Shown here: positions 17,963-26,421 of the stretch, piece by piece
How the letters are laid out: every line of letters begins with the position of its first letter
How positions within the stretch are numbered: position 1 is the stretch's first letter
Source: Bacteriovoracaceae bacterium UBA3083
Lineage (GTDB): Bacteria; Bdellovibrionota; Bacteriovoracia; Bacteriovoracales; Bacteriovoracaceae
Assembly (NCBI GenBank): GCA_002366565.1
Contig: DFBJ01000003.1
Span: 124,001-188,000, forward strand
Reading direction: 5' to 3'
Length of the DNA: 64,000 nt
The notes under the pieces: generated by a model
What the model saw: the letters and a program-made list of their open reading frames with translations, nothing else
Databases searched by the model: none
Told to the model about the DNA's origin: nothing
Position numbers and translations under genes: made by a program

Positions 17963-19486
17963 ATGTTTGAGTTAATTCTAATTACATCTTTATGCTTAAT
18001 TCTAATTGATAGAAAGTTAACTAACAAAATGATTCCTATTGCTATTCGTGCTCTTCAGATAATCATATCTTCATACTGTATATATAAGAACAATATGGGG
18101 CCGAGTGCAAATATTCTTGGCAGTGAAAGTGTATCGACACTCTTATTCTTTTTAGTATCAGTACTCTTCTCATTTGATATTGAACGACTCAAGTATAGAA
18201 GATATTTTAAAGAGCTATTATTTCTACTGACAGCAATCATTATCACTACAAATAGCTTACCTGTTGTAGTTGTTACGACTCTTTTTGTGATAACAATCTT
18301 TATATCTAAAAGACGAAAGTACTTTATAGACTATATATCCCTATTTTTACTTTCATTAATATCTCTTATTTATTTTTCCGAATTATCAACTACAGTTCTT
18401 ACAGTTAAAGATTCTTACTTTCTATATTTGACAGAAGTATCAGAGATGATCTTTTACCCTTTGATTGTATTATTTGTATTTGTTGAATTCTGTAGATTAT
18501 GGGGAATGAAGAGAGATGTAAGTACGATACTTACTGTCGTTCCATTAATATTTGCTTATAAATTCAAATTGGCCAATAGTTTTGAGCAAGACCTTTCAAT
18601 GTTGGTGGGATCACTTTATTTAATTTATATTTTAATGATGGCAAGAAAAGTCTTAAACAGTAAGAGTATAAAGGAATCTTTAAAATATCTCTTATCTATT
18701 TCATTGTTCACTTCTTTTGCATATTTTACACTTGGAAAATATGAAACTTCTTTAACATTTACTCTTTCTCTGATGTTCATATTCACTCTCTATAGAGAAG
18801 CAATGAACTTCTTTAGTAATGAAACTGAAGTAAAGAAAGTGATAACATTCTTTAGTTTAATAAACCTTTCAGCAATTCCTTTGAGTTTTTCTGGATTAGG
18901 CATAATTGATGCTTTGAGCTTAGCAGGTGGCCCTGCTGTTTTTTCATATCTAATTATAGCAATGATTGCATCAGTGATTACTTTAGCATTTACACTAAAG
19001 AAGTATGGAGATGATTTATTTGTAAATTTATTAGAAGGGACAAGTAAGGTTAAGGTCGTCACGGTTATCTTGTTTATAACTTCTCTTATGCTAATCTTTT
19101 CTAATCTATCTCAATATTTAGCAAATAAGAATAATGTAATGAGGCTAGAGTCACTTTTGTTTGGAAGTCAATTCGATATGATTAAAAATACCGGATTCAA
19201 TTATAATTTAATCTTTATTCTATTTCTTATAGGAGTCATTGTTATAGGTTATCTTGTAAGAAATATAAGCGACAAGCTTTCTTGGAGGGTTGCGTTTAAC
19301 TTTGATGAAGCTATAAGAAGTATTTCTTTGAAAGAGATTAAAGTTAAACAAGCAGCCTTAAAAGAGAATAGTGTAGAGAGTGTTGTTAAAAATGAAAGAA
19401 GTGAAATAGAGATATCAAGCTTTAAAGTATCATTTTTAATACTCACAACTTTTTTAATAATTAGTTTAGTAATAATAGAGCTTTAA
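17963..19486 (+). CDS. Polytopic membrane protein, putative diverged NuoL paralogue (L')
   Basis: The 507-residue protein has about a dozen or more helices, against 726 residues for NuoL upstream. The clearest correspondence is FFSLINLSAIPLSFSGLGII with the NuoL stretch CCTLAIAGIPFFSGFVSKD. A charged segment (around residues 440-480) followed by one last helix recalls the NuoL lateral helix and its anchor, although much shorter. The NuoL TM5 motif WELMGF and the TM7 motif GKSAQFP...WLPDAM are not recognisable, so proton-channel residues appear lost. It starts two bases after the K' stop and abuts the next gene. It could also be read simply as an unknown membrane protein. Confidence 0.65.
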   Translation: MFELILITSLCLILIDRKLTNKMIPIAIRALQIIISSYCIYKNNMGPSANILGSESVSTLLFFLVSVLFSFDIERLKYRRYFKELLFLLTAIIITTNSLPVVVVTTLFVITIFISKRRKYFIDYISLFLLSLISLIYFSELSTTVLTVKDSYFLYLTEVSEMIFYPLIVLFVFVEFCRLWGMKRDVSTILTVVPLIFAYKFKLANSFEQDLSMLVGSLYLIYILMMARKVLNSKSIKESLKYLLSISLFTSFAYFTLGKYETSLTFTLSLMFIFTLYREAMNFFSNETEVKKVITFFSLINLSAIPLSFSGLGIIDALSLAGGPAVFSYLIIAMIASVITLAFTLKKYGDDLFVNLLEGTSKVKVVTVILFITSLMLIFSNLSQYLANKNNVMRLESLLFGSQFDMIKNTGFNYNLIFILFLIGVIVIGYLVRNISDKLSWRVAFNFDEAIRSISLKEIKVKQAALKENSVESVVKNERSEIEISSFKVSFLILTTFLIISLVIIEL

Positions 19487-20290
19487 ATGATAATAATATT
19501 TTTAATATTCACCATTATTTCTTTATTTTTAAGAACAAAAGAATCAAAGAATATTCAAGAATGTATTCCATTCTATATTGTGAGTACAATTTCCTGGATA
19601 TCGTTTCTATTATATTTATATTTAGATACACCAATTTATCTCTTTGCAACTTTTGAAATAACTACCTTTTTAGTAATGCTATCCGTAGGGAAAAAGCTAG
19701 CAAGATTTTTTCAGCTCAAATTTATTTCGTTTTTTGTTTTGTCACTGATGTATATATTTGATGGAGTATTTCAACAGGATATCTTATATATCTATGTTTT
19801 AATTTCTACAATTATTGCTCTGACATCTTCTTTCAAAATTGATAAGAAAATTTCATTCCCGTTTATATTATTTAATATATTCTCTTTAATGAAAGCTCGT
19901 GAATTAATAGAGTCACCATTTTCTGTAACACTTTTTGTAGCAGGGATAATTATGATCTTAGTTTTACTAGCTAAAGATAGATTAAGGGGTCTTACTCTAC
20001 AGTCAGATAGAATTGCTTTTCTTTTATGGCTAGGGTTATTTACATTTTCAATAGACTTGTACTTTCTTTTGACTGGGATAACTCTACTGTTAATTATAAG
20101 CATTATACGAACTTTTAAACCGAAAGGTTTAGTGAAGATGATCGATATGTTCCTATATCTTGCATCACTAATAATTTTGATACCATTTTTAAAGGTTTCT
20201 TTCTTATTAGCAGTTGTATGGTTACTAACCTTTTCTATTTGTTTATTTAACAATGGAAGACTATTAGAAAAAGGTGAATGTCATGATTAG
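19487..20290 (+). CDS. Membrane protein, putative shortened NuoM paralogue (M')
   Basis: At 267 residues it is about half the length of NuoM (513) and has eight or so helices. Its first half follows the NuoM N-terminal core: YLDTPIYLFATFEITTFLVM against SLDFFLFYVYWEVMLIPMFF, then ARFFQLKFISFFVLSLMYIF against EYAAVKFFLYTFFGSILMLV. The glutamate at the NuoM Glu144 position is kept, but the TM7 Lys motif is not visible. The ATG directly follows the L' stop. The end overlaps the following gene by 8-17 bases depending on which start is used. There is no sign of a frameshift: the frame is open and the 3' overlap is intact. Confidence 0.6.
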   Translation: MIIIFLIFTIISLFLRTKESKNIQECIPFYIVSTISWISFLLYLYLDTPIYLFATFEITTFLVMLSVGKKLARFFQLKFISFFVLSLMYIFDGVFQQDILYIYVLISTIIALTSSFKIDKKISFPFILFNIFSLMKARELIESPFSVTLFVAGIIMILVLLAKDRLRGLTLQSDRIAFLLWLGLFTFSIDLYFLLTGITLLLIISIIRTFKPKGLVKMIDMFLYLASLIILIPFLKVSFLLAVVWLLTFSICLFNNGRLLEKGECHD

Positions 20291-21284
20291 TGTTTTAGAG
20301 CGATACGACTGGCAATTAATGACACAGCTTCTACTTGTGTTCTCAATTTCAATTTCAATTTTATTTTTTGATAGACTAAGACGATATTCAGAAGTTTTGA
20401 TTGCATTACCTTTCTCACTCTGTGTCGGCTTATCTATATATCTATCTAATAATCTAGTAAGTTATTTTTTCTTTTCAGAAATCCTATTTATAGTTTCCAA
20501 GATTATTTATACTAAAAGCTATAAAGAATATAATAGTAGATTCTATGAGAATGTTAGGTATATTTTTTGGATAATAATATTCTTTGCTTATTATAATTCG
20601 TTTGGTTCATTTGATTTTAACTCTGTTCCTAGAAATACAGGAATAGAGTTTACATTTGTGATTGCCTTACTTTTAAGTTTAATCTTTCTAATGATTTTAA
20701 ACTTCGTTCTACGTAAGAAATGTGAGAGCACGACTGTAATGGAATCTATTGGCTATGAAATTTTAACGGTCTCTATCTTTAGCTTAAAAACAATATTAAT
20801 TATATCAGACTTAACAGATTCAATGCTTCCAAAGCATCACTCAATTCTAGATATCATCATAATATTATTTATTATTATTGGGTGTGGACTAGCACTACAA
20901 TTTTATAAAAGCAGTAATATTTTAAAGCTTAAGTCTGTAGTTAGGGCCTTGGTAATCCTTTCTTTATTTCCTTTACTTATTATTGGAGAAAATCGTATTT
21001 GGGATAGTTACTCACTTTTTTCTCTACTACTGATTACTGGCTTTATAGCATTAGAGTTAACGATGAGTTTTCTAAACAAAAGCAGAATTAAACTTTTATT
21101 GATATTTGGTCTTATTTGTTTTGTTTCTGGCCTATCTCCTTTTGGCCATATTTTCATATTGTTTAAAAATTTAGCTGACAGTGATAATCAAGTTATTCTC
21201 TTGGTTGGTATCATTACATCTCTGTTAACTCTGTCAGTTGTATCTAAAAGAATTTATGAATTAAGTTACATAGATGAAGAATGA
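20283..21284 (+). CDS. Polytopic membrane protein, putative diverged NuoN paralogue (N')
   Basis: From the ATG at 20283 (AAGGTG at 20271-20276 upstream; a GTG at 20274 lies within that motif) the product has 333 residues, against 491 for NuoN. Two stretches align well. SNNLVSYFFFSEILFIVSKI matches ANNMLMLYIGIETLSILSYV, keeping the TM5 acidic residue. GLICFVSGLSPFGHIFILFK matches TMFSLAGIPPFSGFVAKFNI, including the loop after it. The last helix ends SKRIYELSY, like the LKIVRLMVF of NuoN. The TM7 lysine block (YKIACVPFHMWAPDVYEG) is missing. It is the last gene of the 13-kb nuo array, and I rate it the most convincing NuoN/M/L-type homologue of the second set. Confidence 0.72.
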   Translation: MISVLERYDWQLMTQLLLVFSISISILFFDRLRRYSEVLIALPFSLCVGLSIYLSNNLVSYFFFSEILFIVSKIIYTKSYKEYNSRFYENVRYIFWIIIFFAYYNSFGSFDFNSVPRNTGIEFTFVIALLLSLIFLMILNFVLRKKCESTTVMESIGYEILTVSIFSLKTILIISDLTDSMLPKHHSILDIIIILFIIIGCGLALQFYKSSNILKLKSVVRALVILSLFPLLIIGENRIWDSYSLFSLLLITGFIALELTMSFLNKSRIKLLLIFGLICFVSGLSPFGHIFILFKNLADSDNQVILLVGIITSLLTLSVVSKRIYELSYIDEE

Positions 21285-21325
21285 TAAATTGCTGAAATAA
21301 TAGGAAATTCTTTCCTTCGTCCTGT

Positions 21326-21356
21326 TTGAACACTTGGAGTCATTATGCGTTATAAT
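21326..21356 (+). promoter_or_regulatory. Candidate sigma-70-type promoter for the GYF/TPR gene
   Basis: TTGAAC at 21326-21331 and TATAAT at 21351-21356 are separated by 19 bases, slightly long. The perfect -10 element would place the start about 27 bases before the ATG at 21390, so this gene is likely transcribed independently of the nuo array. Confidence 0.5.
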
Positions 21357-21389
21357 TAGACGTGTGATGATAACTTTAAACAGGCCCTA

Positions 21390-24300
21390 ATGAGTAAGAA
21401 ATATAGAGTAAAATTATTAAATAAGAGAATTGTAGGTCCGTTCGTACTTGAACAGATTGGTGAGCTATATGCAAAAGGACACTTGTTAGGTGATGAGAAT
21501 TGCCAGGTTTTTCCTGTCGGTGATTGGAAAAGTCTTAAAGACTTTGATGAAATAAAATCCCTTATTATTAAAATTACAAAAGAAGGTGATTCTCCTGTAA
21601 GTAATGACAATGATAAGACGCAAACATTTGCACGAATAAACAAGCCTAAGTCAGATAAGAAAAATAGCGCTGTAAAAGATAAAAATTTTCAAGAGTTTCA
21701 ATATAAAAAAGAAGATATAAGTCGTGTTGACTACGGTGCTCTTGAGGAAAAGTTCCAAGAAGAAGCAAAAGAACTTGAGGCTATTGAAGAAGAGCTAGGT
21801 CATGTTGTTGAGGATGAAATTGTTGAACCAGAAGAAGAAGGTGTAGAGAAAACAGTCATTATAAATAGAGCTGCTCTTAAGCAAACAGATGTAGATAAAA
21901 CAGTCATAGTTAATCCTAACCCTTTTAGAGAAGAGGTAAAGGATATAAATGAAGAAGAACTACCTCCAATTGATGATGAGAATGAAGAAGAGCAAGAAGA
22001 GGAAGAGCCGGGAGAAAAAGTAGAGGTTTTAAGTACTAGTGAAGCTACGGAATTTATTAATATAAAAGAAGTTTTGCCAGACATTAATCAAATAGCAAAC
22101 TTGGCGGAAGAAGAATTTAAAGAAAAAGTTGAAGAGCAGATAAAAGCAGAAGAAGTTATTTCTCCTAAAAGTAAAGTAGAGAAAACTAAAGTTGATGTTA
22201 AAGAAAAGACTAAAAAGAAAAGAACAACACCTATTGTAGCACTCGCATTTATTGTTATTCTTTGGGTTCTACTCTTTCCTGAGAAAGAAGTTAAAGACTT
22301 AGATCCTGTCAGAGTAAAGATTCAATTTCCAATACAGGCTGAATTTTTAGATAGAGTAAAAAGTCTTGAAGCTTTAGATAAAGGACTTGAGTATTACTCA
22401 CAAGGTACATACCAATCTAAAATTAAAGCATCTCTTGAGTTTAGTAAATCCTTGCATCACCAATTTAAAAACAACAAGGCGCTTGGTTACTTAATCTTGA
22501 CCTACTCTGAAATATTTGAAAACTCTTCAGATGAAAAGAAGGCCATTCGAACCTTGTTTAAACTTATTGAAATAGCTCGAAGTAAATTATTATCAGATGA
22601 GAATATTGCTGCTGGTAGTGCATTGTTTTATAAAAAAATAAATAAATCTCAGAGTGCAAATAGAATTCTCGAAAATTTCATTCGTATAAACAAGCCTACT
22701 GTGAAAATTCTTACAGTATATTTAAATGTACTAATTGATGTTGGTAATTATATAGAAGCAAGAAAAGTATTCGATTTACTTATTAATGTAAAAAATAAAA
22801 GAGAAGATACATATTTAAGTCTTCTTAACTTTTATCAAGAGAATGATCTACAAGATAAAGTTAAAGAGCTACTAACTGAAGCAAGGAATTCATATCCAAG
22901 ATCTATTCCTCTATTACTTATGTATGCAAAATATCAATTTGATATAGGTGATTATAAAAAGTACGAAGCAGTACTAAAAGTCATTAAGGGGTTGAACTCT
23001 GGAAGATCCCCTCGATATTATGCAAAATTTTTAGAATACACAGGTATTTTAGCAGCGATTAAAAAGGATAATAATAAGGCCGCTAAACTATTTAGAGTGG
23101 CCTTGAAAATACATGAATCTGATGAATTACGATCTAAGCTTTCACTTTTAGAATTAGGTGGTTCAAGTAATGTTGAGAAAATTATTCTAGAAAGTAAAAT
23201 TGTAGAATTAATGAAAAAGGCTAAAAGTGCGATCAAAGAAAGAAAGTGGGAAATTGCATTTATAAACGCAATCAAGGCATCAGACCTGGATAGCTCATAT
23301 ATTCCAGCACAGCTCTTACTTGGAAATATTCAAGTAAAGCGAGGGTATTATGAAGATGCTATTAAAACATTTAATAGAATGAAGAAAGAATATCCTCTGA
23401 ATAAGAAAATAAATGTTTATTTAGTAGAGGCCTATATAAAGGCATATAAGTTGAATAAGGCAGAGATTGAACTTAGAACTATAGCCCAGTCTACATTGAG
23501 TGATAGTTATATATTTTATTCATTACAAGCAAAGTACTACTTACGTCGTGAATTTTATGAGAACGCAATTTCTAAATTTAAAGAGAGTATTAAAAGAAAT
23601 CCTGTTAATGATGATGATTACTTTCATCTAGCAAAGATTTATCTTAAGTTTAGAAAGTTTAAGTCAGCTAAAAATATGCTGACAAGATCTATTGCTCTAG
23701 ACCCTGTTAACGTTGAATATCATAGTGCTTATGCAAATATACTTTATGAGCTTGAAGGCGCAGAAACAGCAATTGGCTATCTTAGAAACCTACTGAAGCA
23801 AAATGTAGATAATCCTAAAATCTTAGGTGATATCGCTATTTACTACTATAAGAATGGTCAAAACTTAGAGTTCCAAGAATATAAACAAAGAGTTGAAAAG
23901 TTAGCTAGTACTGATGCTAGCTTCTATGAGTTTTTGATTTATTCAGCAGAGTTAGATGATCGAGATGATGATGTAATTAAGTATGGAAAAGAATTGATTA
24001 AAATTAACCCTGGCGATTTAGATGTTCAAATTAAACTAGGTAAAAGTTTATATGAGAAAAAGCTGTATAAAGAAGCAGTGAATATGTTTGAGTCGATTTT
24101 AACAAGATTATCCACTTTCCCTAGAGCAAACTATTATTTAGCTAAGACTTATATTGGAATGCGAGATATAAAGAAAGCTAAGATTATGGCCGAGCGTGAA
24201 GTTAAAAATAACCCCACTCTTGAGTTTGGATACTATATCCTTGGAGAGGTTTTTCGTTTAGAGAAAAACTATAGAGAAGCCGAGCTTAACTTTAAGCGTT

Positions 24301-24572
24301 CAATTTCAAAGAATGGACGCTATGTTGAAGCTCTGATGGGAATGGGATGGATTAAGTGGAAGCAGGGATATCTTGACCGTGCTCGCGAGTATTATTTAAA
24401 AGCTCTTAAAGAAAACCAGAATAATGGTGAGATTCATAGAGCACTTGGTTATATATATAAAGAGATTGGGCAGAGTTCTTTGGCCATTGATTCTCTACGT
24501 GTTTACTTGGATCTGACTCCAGCAGCAAAAGATAGGGCGCAGATTCAAAGATTAATGAAGAGTTTGAAGTAG
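21390..24572 (+). CDS. GYF-like domain / acidic linker / transmembrane / TPR protein
   Basis: The 1060-residue protein is modular. Residues about 1-60 resemble a GYF_2-type domain (VGPFVLEQIGELYAKGHL, then VFPVGDWKSL). Residues 60-280 are acidic and low complexity, with the Thr-centred motifs DKTQTFARIN, EKTVIINRA and DKTVIVNPN. One helix at about 282-299 (PIVALAFIVILWVLLFP) crosses the membrane. The rest is mostly TPR-like helical repeats, clearest after residue 620 (for example KAKIMAEREVKNNPTLEFGYYILGE). The N-terminus would be cytoplasmic and the TPR part periplasmic. Such architectures occur in gliding and predatory bacteria, but the function of this one is unknown to me. TPRs suggest a scaffold. 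Confidence 0.75.
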   Translation: MSKKYRVKLLNKRIVGPFVLEQIGELYAKGHLLGDENCQVFPVGDWKSLKDFDEIKSLIIKITKEGDSPVSNDNDKTQTFARINKPKSDKKNSAVKDKNFQEFQYKKEDISRVDYGALEEKFQEEAKELEAIEEELGHVVEDEIVEPEEEGVEKTVIINRAALKQTDVDKTVIVNPNPFREEVKDINEEELPPIDDENEEEQEEEEPGEKVEVLSTSEATEFINIKEVLPDINQIANLAEEEFKEKVEEQIKAEEVISPKSKVEKTKVDVKEKTKKKRTTPIVALAFIVILWVLLFPEKEVKDLDPVRVKIQFPIQAEFLDRVKSLEALDKGLEYYSQGTYQSKIKASLEFSKSLHHQFKNNKALGYLILTYSEIFENSSDEKKAIRTLFKLIEIARSKLLSDENIAAGSALFYKKINKSQSANRILENFIRINKPTVKILTVYLNVLIDVGNYIEARKVFDLLINVKNKREDTYLSLLNFYQENDLQDKVKELLTEARNSYPRSIPLLLMYAKYQFDIGDYKKYEAVLKVIKGLNSGRSPRYYAKFLEYTGILAAIKKDNNKAAKLFRVALKIHESDELRSKLSLLELGGSSNVEKIILESKIVELMKKAKSAIKERKWEIAFINAIKASDLDSSYIPAQLLLGNIQVKRGYYEDAIKTFNRMKKEYPLNKKINVYLVEAYIKAYKLNKAEIELRTIAQSTLSDSYIFYSLQAKYYLRREFYENAISKFKESIKRNPVNDDDYFHLAKIYLKFRKFKSAKNMLTRSIALDPVNVEYHSAYANILYELEGAETAIGYLRNLLKQNVDNPKILGDIAIYYYKNGQNLEFQEYKQRVEKLASTDASFYEFLIYSAELDDRDDDVIKYGKELIKINPGDLDVQIKLGKSLYEKKLYKEAVNMFESILTRLSTFPRANYYLAKTYIGMRDIKKAKIMAEREVKNNPTLEFGYYILGEVFRLEKNYREAELNFKRSISKNGRYVEALMGMGWIKWKQGYLDRAREYYLKALKENQNNGEIHRALGYIYKEIGQSSLAIDSLRVYLDLTPAAKDRAQIQRLMKSLK

Positions 24573-24631
24573 ATTTTATTGTGACGCACATGTTTTAATG
24601 ATCTTTTTTTAACTTTCTTCTTTTTACCGTA

Positions 24632-24660
24632 TTGCTATTTTGCTAAGAATTACGTAATAT
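24632..24660 (+). promoter_or_regulatory. Candidate promoter of the tRNA-Ser pair
   Basis: TTGCTA at 24632-24637 and TAATAT at 24655-24660 with a 17-base spacer lie 18 bases before tRNA-Ser(UGA). This fits a short leader ahead of the two tRNAs. Confidence 0.5.
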
Positions 24661-24677
24661 ATGATTTCCTAATAAGC

Positions 24678-24765
24678 GGAGGATTGGCTGAGTGGTCGAA
24701 AGCGGTGGTTTTGAAAACCATTGACCCGAAAGGGTCCGCAGGTTCGAATCCTGTGTCCTCCGCCA
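24678..24765 (+). tRNA. tRNA-Ser(UGA)
   Basis: The acceptor stem GGAGGAT/GTCCTCC is followed by discriminator G and an encoded CCA. The anticodon loop TTTGAAA gives anticodon TGA (UGA in RNA), reading UCA-type serine codons. A long variable arm (GACCC-GAAA-GGGTC) and the T-arm GGTTCGAATCC confirm a class II serine tRNA. Confidence 0.96.
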
Positions 24766-24794
24766 TTTTTTTGGGCTCTTTGAAATACAATTGC

Positions 24795-24885
24795 GGAGAC
24801 ATGCCCGAGTGGCCGAAGGGAGCACCTTGCTAAGGTGTCGAACCGTTTGACGGTTCCGAGAGTTCGAATCTCTCTGTCTCCGCCA
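24795..24885 (+). tRNA. tRNA-Ser(GCU)
   Basis: The acceptor stem GGAGACA/TGTCTCC is followed by discriminator G and CCA. The loop TTGCTAA gives anticodon GCT, reading AGC/AGU. A long variable arm (AACCGTTTGACGGTT) and T-arm AGTTCGAATCT are present. It lies 29 bases after tRNA-Ser(UGA), presumably on the same precursor. Confidence 0.96.
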
Positions 24886-24939
24886 TTTCAATCATTACTA
24901 ATTCATTAAAAAATTAAAGTTTCAATATAAGTTAATCGT

Positions 24940-25254
24940 TTAATTATTATCTTCAATCCATGCGTATGAACTTTCTGTATTACTGAGGTATTGGTCCTCT
25001 AGCATAAACTCTATGAGCTCTTGCTGTTCTTGCTCTGTAAGGCGTGGAGTAGATAGATTAGTTATACTGAACTTCACACCTGCAACGACAATCACTAAGC
25101 AGCATGCAAGTGCGATTGATTTAAAATTGAATACTCTAAAGATATCAAATGAAGAATCCTCTATTCTTTGATGGATTTGGTTCAATTCATTCTTTGGCAC
25201 TTTAGGTGCACTGTTATCACTTTTTAATAAGTTTTTTATATCGTGATCATTCAT
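24940..25254 (-). CDS. Small single-pass membrane protein, putative anti-sigma factor
   Basis: The 104-residue protein has a ~45-residue N-terminal cytoplasmic part, one helix at about 46-64 (SIALACCLVIVVAGVKFSI) and a short acidic C-terminal tail. There is no recognisable zinc-binding anti-sigma motif. Its start overlaps the end of the ECF sigma gene by eight bases, the usual arrangement for a cognate anti-sigma factor that holds the sigma factor at the membrane. The function is inferred from this linkage and the topology, not from sequence identity. Confidence 0.6.
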   Translation of the reverse strand: MNDHDIKNLLKSDNSAPKVPKNELNQIHQRIEDSSFDIFRVFNFKSIALACCLVIVVAGVKFSITNLSTPRLTEQEQQELIEFMLEDQYLSNTESSYAWIEDNN

Positions 25255-25777
25255 TTTCTACTCCATTGTCTTTAAGGAATGTAGTGAATTTATCTTTCGC
25301 GTAGTGAATACGAGATTTAGCAGTACCTTCTGAGATTGATAGAGTTTCGGCAATCTCTTTTTGGCTATATTCAAACTTATAAAAAAGTATGAACACTTCC
25401 CTATGTTTTAAGCTTAGTCTGAGAAGTGCTTTAGAAATAAGGTCTTTTAGTTCACTATCTTCATTTATAGACACTGAGTCGATCTCATTTTCTAAGGTTA
25501 CTTTATTTTTTCTCAAGTGATCATATGTCGTATTCATTGCAATTCTATATAACCAAGTTCTAAAGGATGATTGATTTTGAAATGAATCAAATTTATTCCA
25601 GGCCTTAAGAAAAGTATCTTGGACTATGTCATCAACATTTTGATTTCTAACCATCCAGTATATAGCAGATCTAATAAAATCAGCATTATCGTAATAAAGC
25701 TTATTAAACACCTCTTTCTTCTCTTGAAGAGACTCTTCAGAAAGAGGTGTTAATATATCTTTTAGTATCTTTATCAA
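25247..25777 (-). CDS. ECF-type RNA polymerase sigma factor
   Basis: The 176-residue protein has sigma region 2 (VDDIVQDTFLKAWNKFDSFQ, then FRTWLYRIAMNTTYDHLRK). It also has region 4 with a helix-turn-helix (LSLKHREVFILFYKFEYSQKEIA, SISEGTAKSRIHYAKDKF). It lacks regions 1 and 3, as ECF sigma factors do. The start is a TTG at 25777 with AAGGAT upstream. It lies 25 bases after the Spy-like gene and overlaps the putative anti-sigma gene, forming a three-gene operon. The gene-pair logic and the ECF-like promoter upstream suggest autoregulation in response to envelope stress. Confidence 0.93.
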   Translation of the reverse strand: MIKILKDILTPLSEESLQEKKEVFNKLYYDNADFIRSAIYWMVRNQNVDDIVQDTFLKAWNKFDSFQNQSSFRTWLYRIAMNTTYDHLRKNKVTLENEIDSVSINEDSELKDLISKALLRLSLKHREVFILFYKFEYSQKEIAETLSISEGTAKSRIHYAKDKFTTFLKDNGVENE

Positions 25778-25802
25778 GAACTATCCTTATCTATTTTTAG
25801 TT

Positions 25803-26378
25803 TTACTTCTTTTTACTTCTTTCTTTTCTCTTCTTCTTAAATTTATCTTTTCTTTTACTTTCATGCTCTATGAACTTCTTTCTTTGCTCTTCATTTAGAA
25901 TATTTTTCATAGTAATCATCTTTGAAAATCTTAAGCTTTCTAGCTTAGCTCTTACTTCTGTAATTTCTTTATGAATCGCAAGTAGCTTCTCATCTGATAT
26001 GTTCTTTAGAAATCCCTGCTTCACTTCTTCTTTAAGTGCTTTAACTTTTCCTTTAAGGGCCTTCATCTCTTCTCTATTTTTCTTTTTCGTTTCTTTATAT
26101 TCTTTAAGTTTTGAGTACTGCTCTTTTGTTAAATTCAACTCTTTGAACATTCCTCCCTTTCCTTTTTTACCTCCTACGCAAAGTAGAACAGACTTATCCT
26201 TTCTACCCTCCTTGCATGTTCCCTCTCTCTTTCCTTTTTTCCCTTCAAAAGAGCATACGTCTCCCGAGGACTTGCTTTGGCATGATGCTTTTCTAGCTTC
26301 AAAATTAAACTCTTTTTTAGCGTGAGCATTATAAGTGAATAAAAGAGTGATCATTGTAAGACTGAATAATGGCTTCAT
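25803..26378 (-). CDS. Exported Spy/CpxP-like Lys-rich periplasmic protein
   Basis: The 191-residue exported protein has a signal peptide (MKPLFSLTMITLLFTYNAHA). I place the start at 26378 because GGAG lies seven to eight bases upstream; an ATG at 26388 has none. After a Cys-containing region (ASCQSKSSGDVCSFEG, CKEGRKDKSVLLC) comes a helical part. It has LTxxQ-like segments (LNLTKEQYSKLKEY and ILNEEQRKKFIEH), as in Spy/CpxP/ZraP chaperone-sensors. The C-terminus is very basic (KDKFKKKRKERSKKK). It is the first gene of the sigma/anti-sigma operon, which suggests an envelope-stress sensor or effector. Family assignment rests on short motifs. Confidence 0.6.
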   Translation of the reverse strand: MKPLFSLTMITLLFTYNAHAKKEFNFEARKASCQSKSSGDVCSFEGKKGKREGTCKEGRKDKSVLLCVGGKKGKGGMFKELNLTKEQYSKLKEYKETKKKNREEMKALKGKVKALKEEVKQGFLKNISDEKLLAIHKEITEVRAKLESLRFSKMITMKNILNEEQRKKFIEHESKRKDKFKKKRKERSKKK

Positions 26379-26421
26379 AAATATCTCCATGAAAATAGCT
26401 TTAGTTGCTATATAGTCCTTA

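Noticed and set aside
19792..20253. 153-codon minus-strand frame
   Set aside because: It lies wholly inside M' and has no start context or recognisable product.
15995..21284. Treating the seven genes after nuoN as decaying pseudogenes
   Set aside because: All frames are open with overlapping starts and stops and good ribosome-binding sites, so neutral decay is unlikely.
15995..21284. Calling the array an Mrp Na+/H+ antiporter operon
   Set aside because: MrpA-G order and sizes do not fit: an 8-helix NuoH-like protein and the A-H-J-K-L-M-N order point to complex I.
24643..24891. 82-codon minus-strand frame
   Set aside because: It runs through the two tRNA-Ser genes on the opposite strand.
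25999..26325. 108-codon plus-strand frame rich in Phe/Ser
   Set aside because: It is the mirror of the Lys/Glu-rich Spy-like gene.
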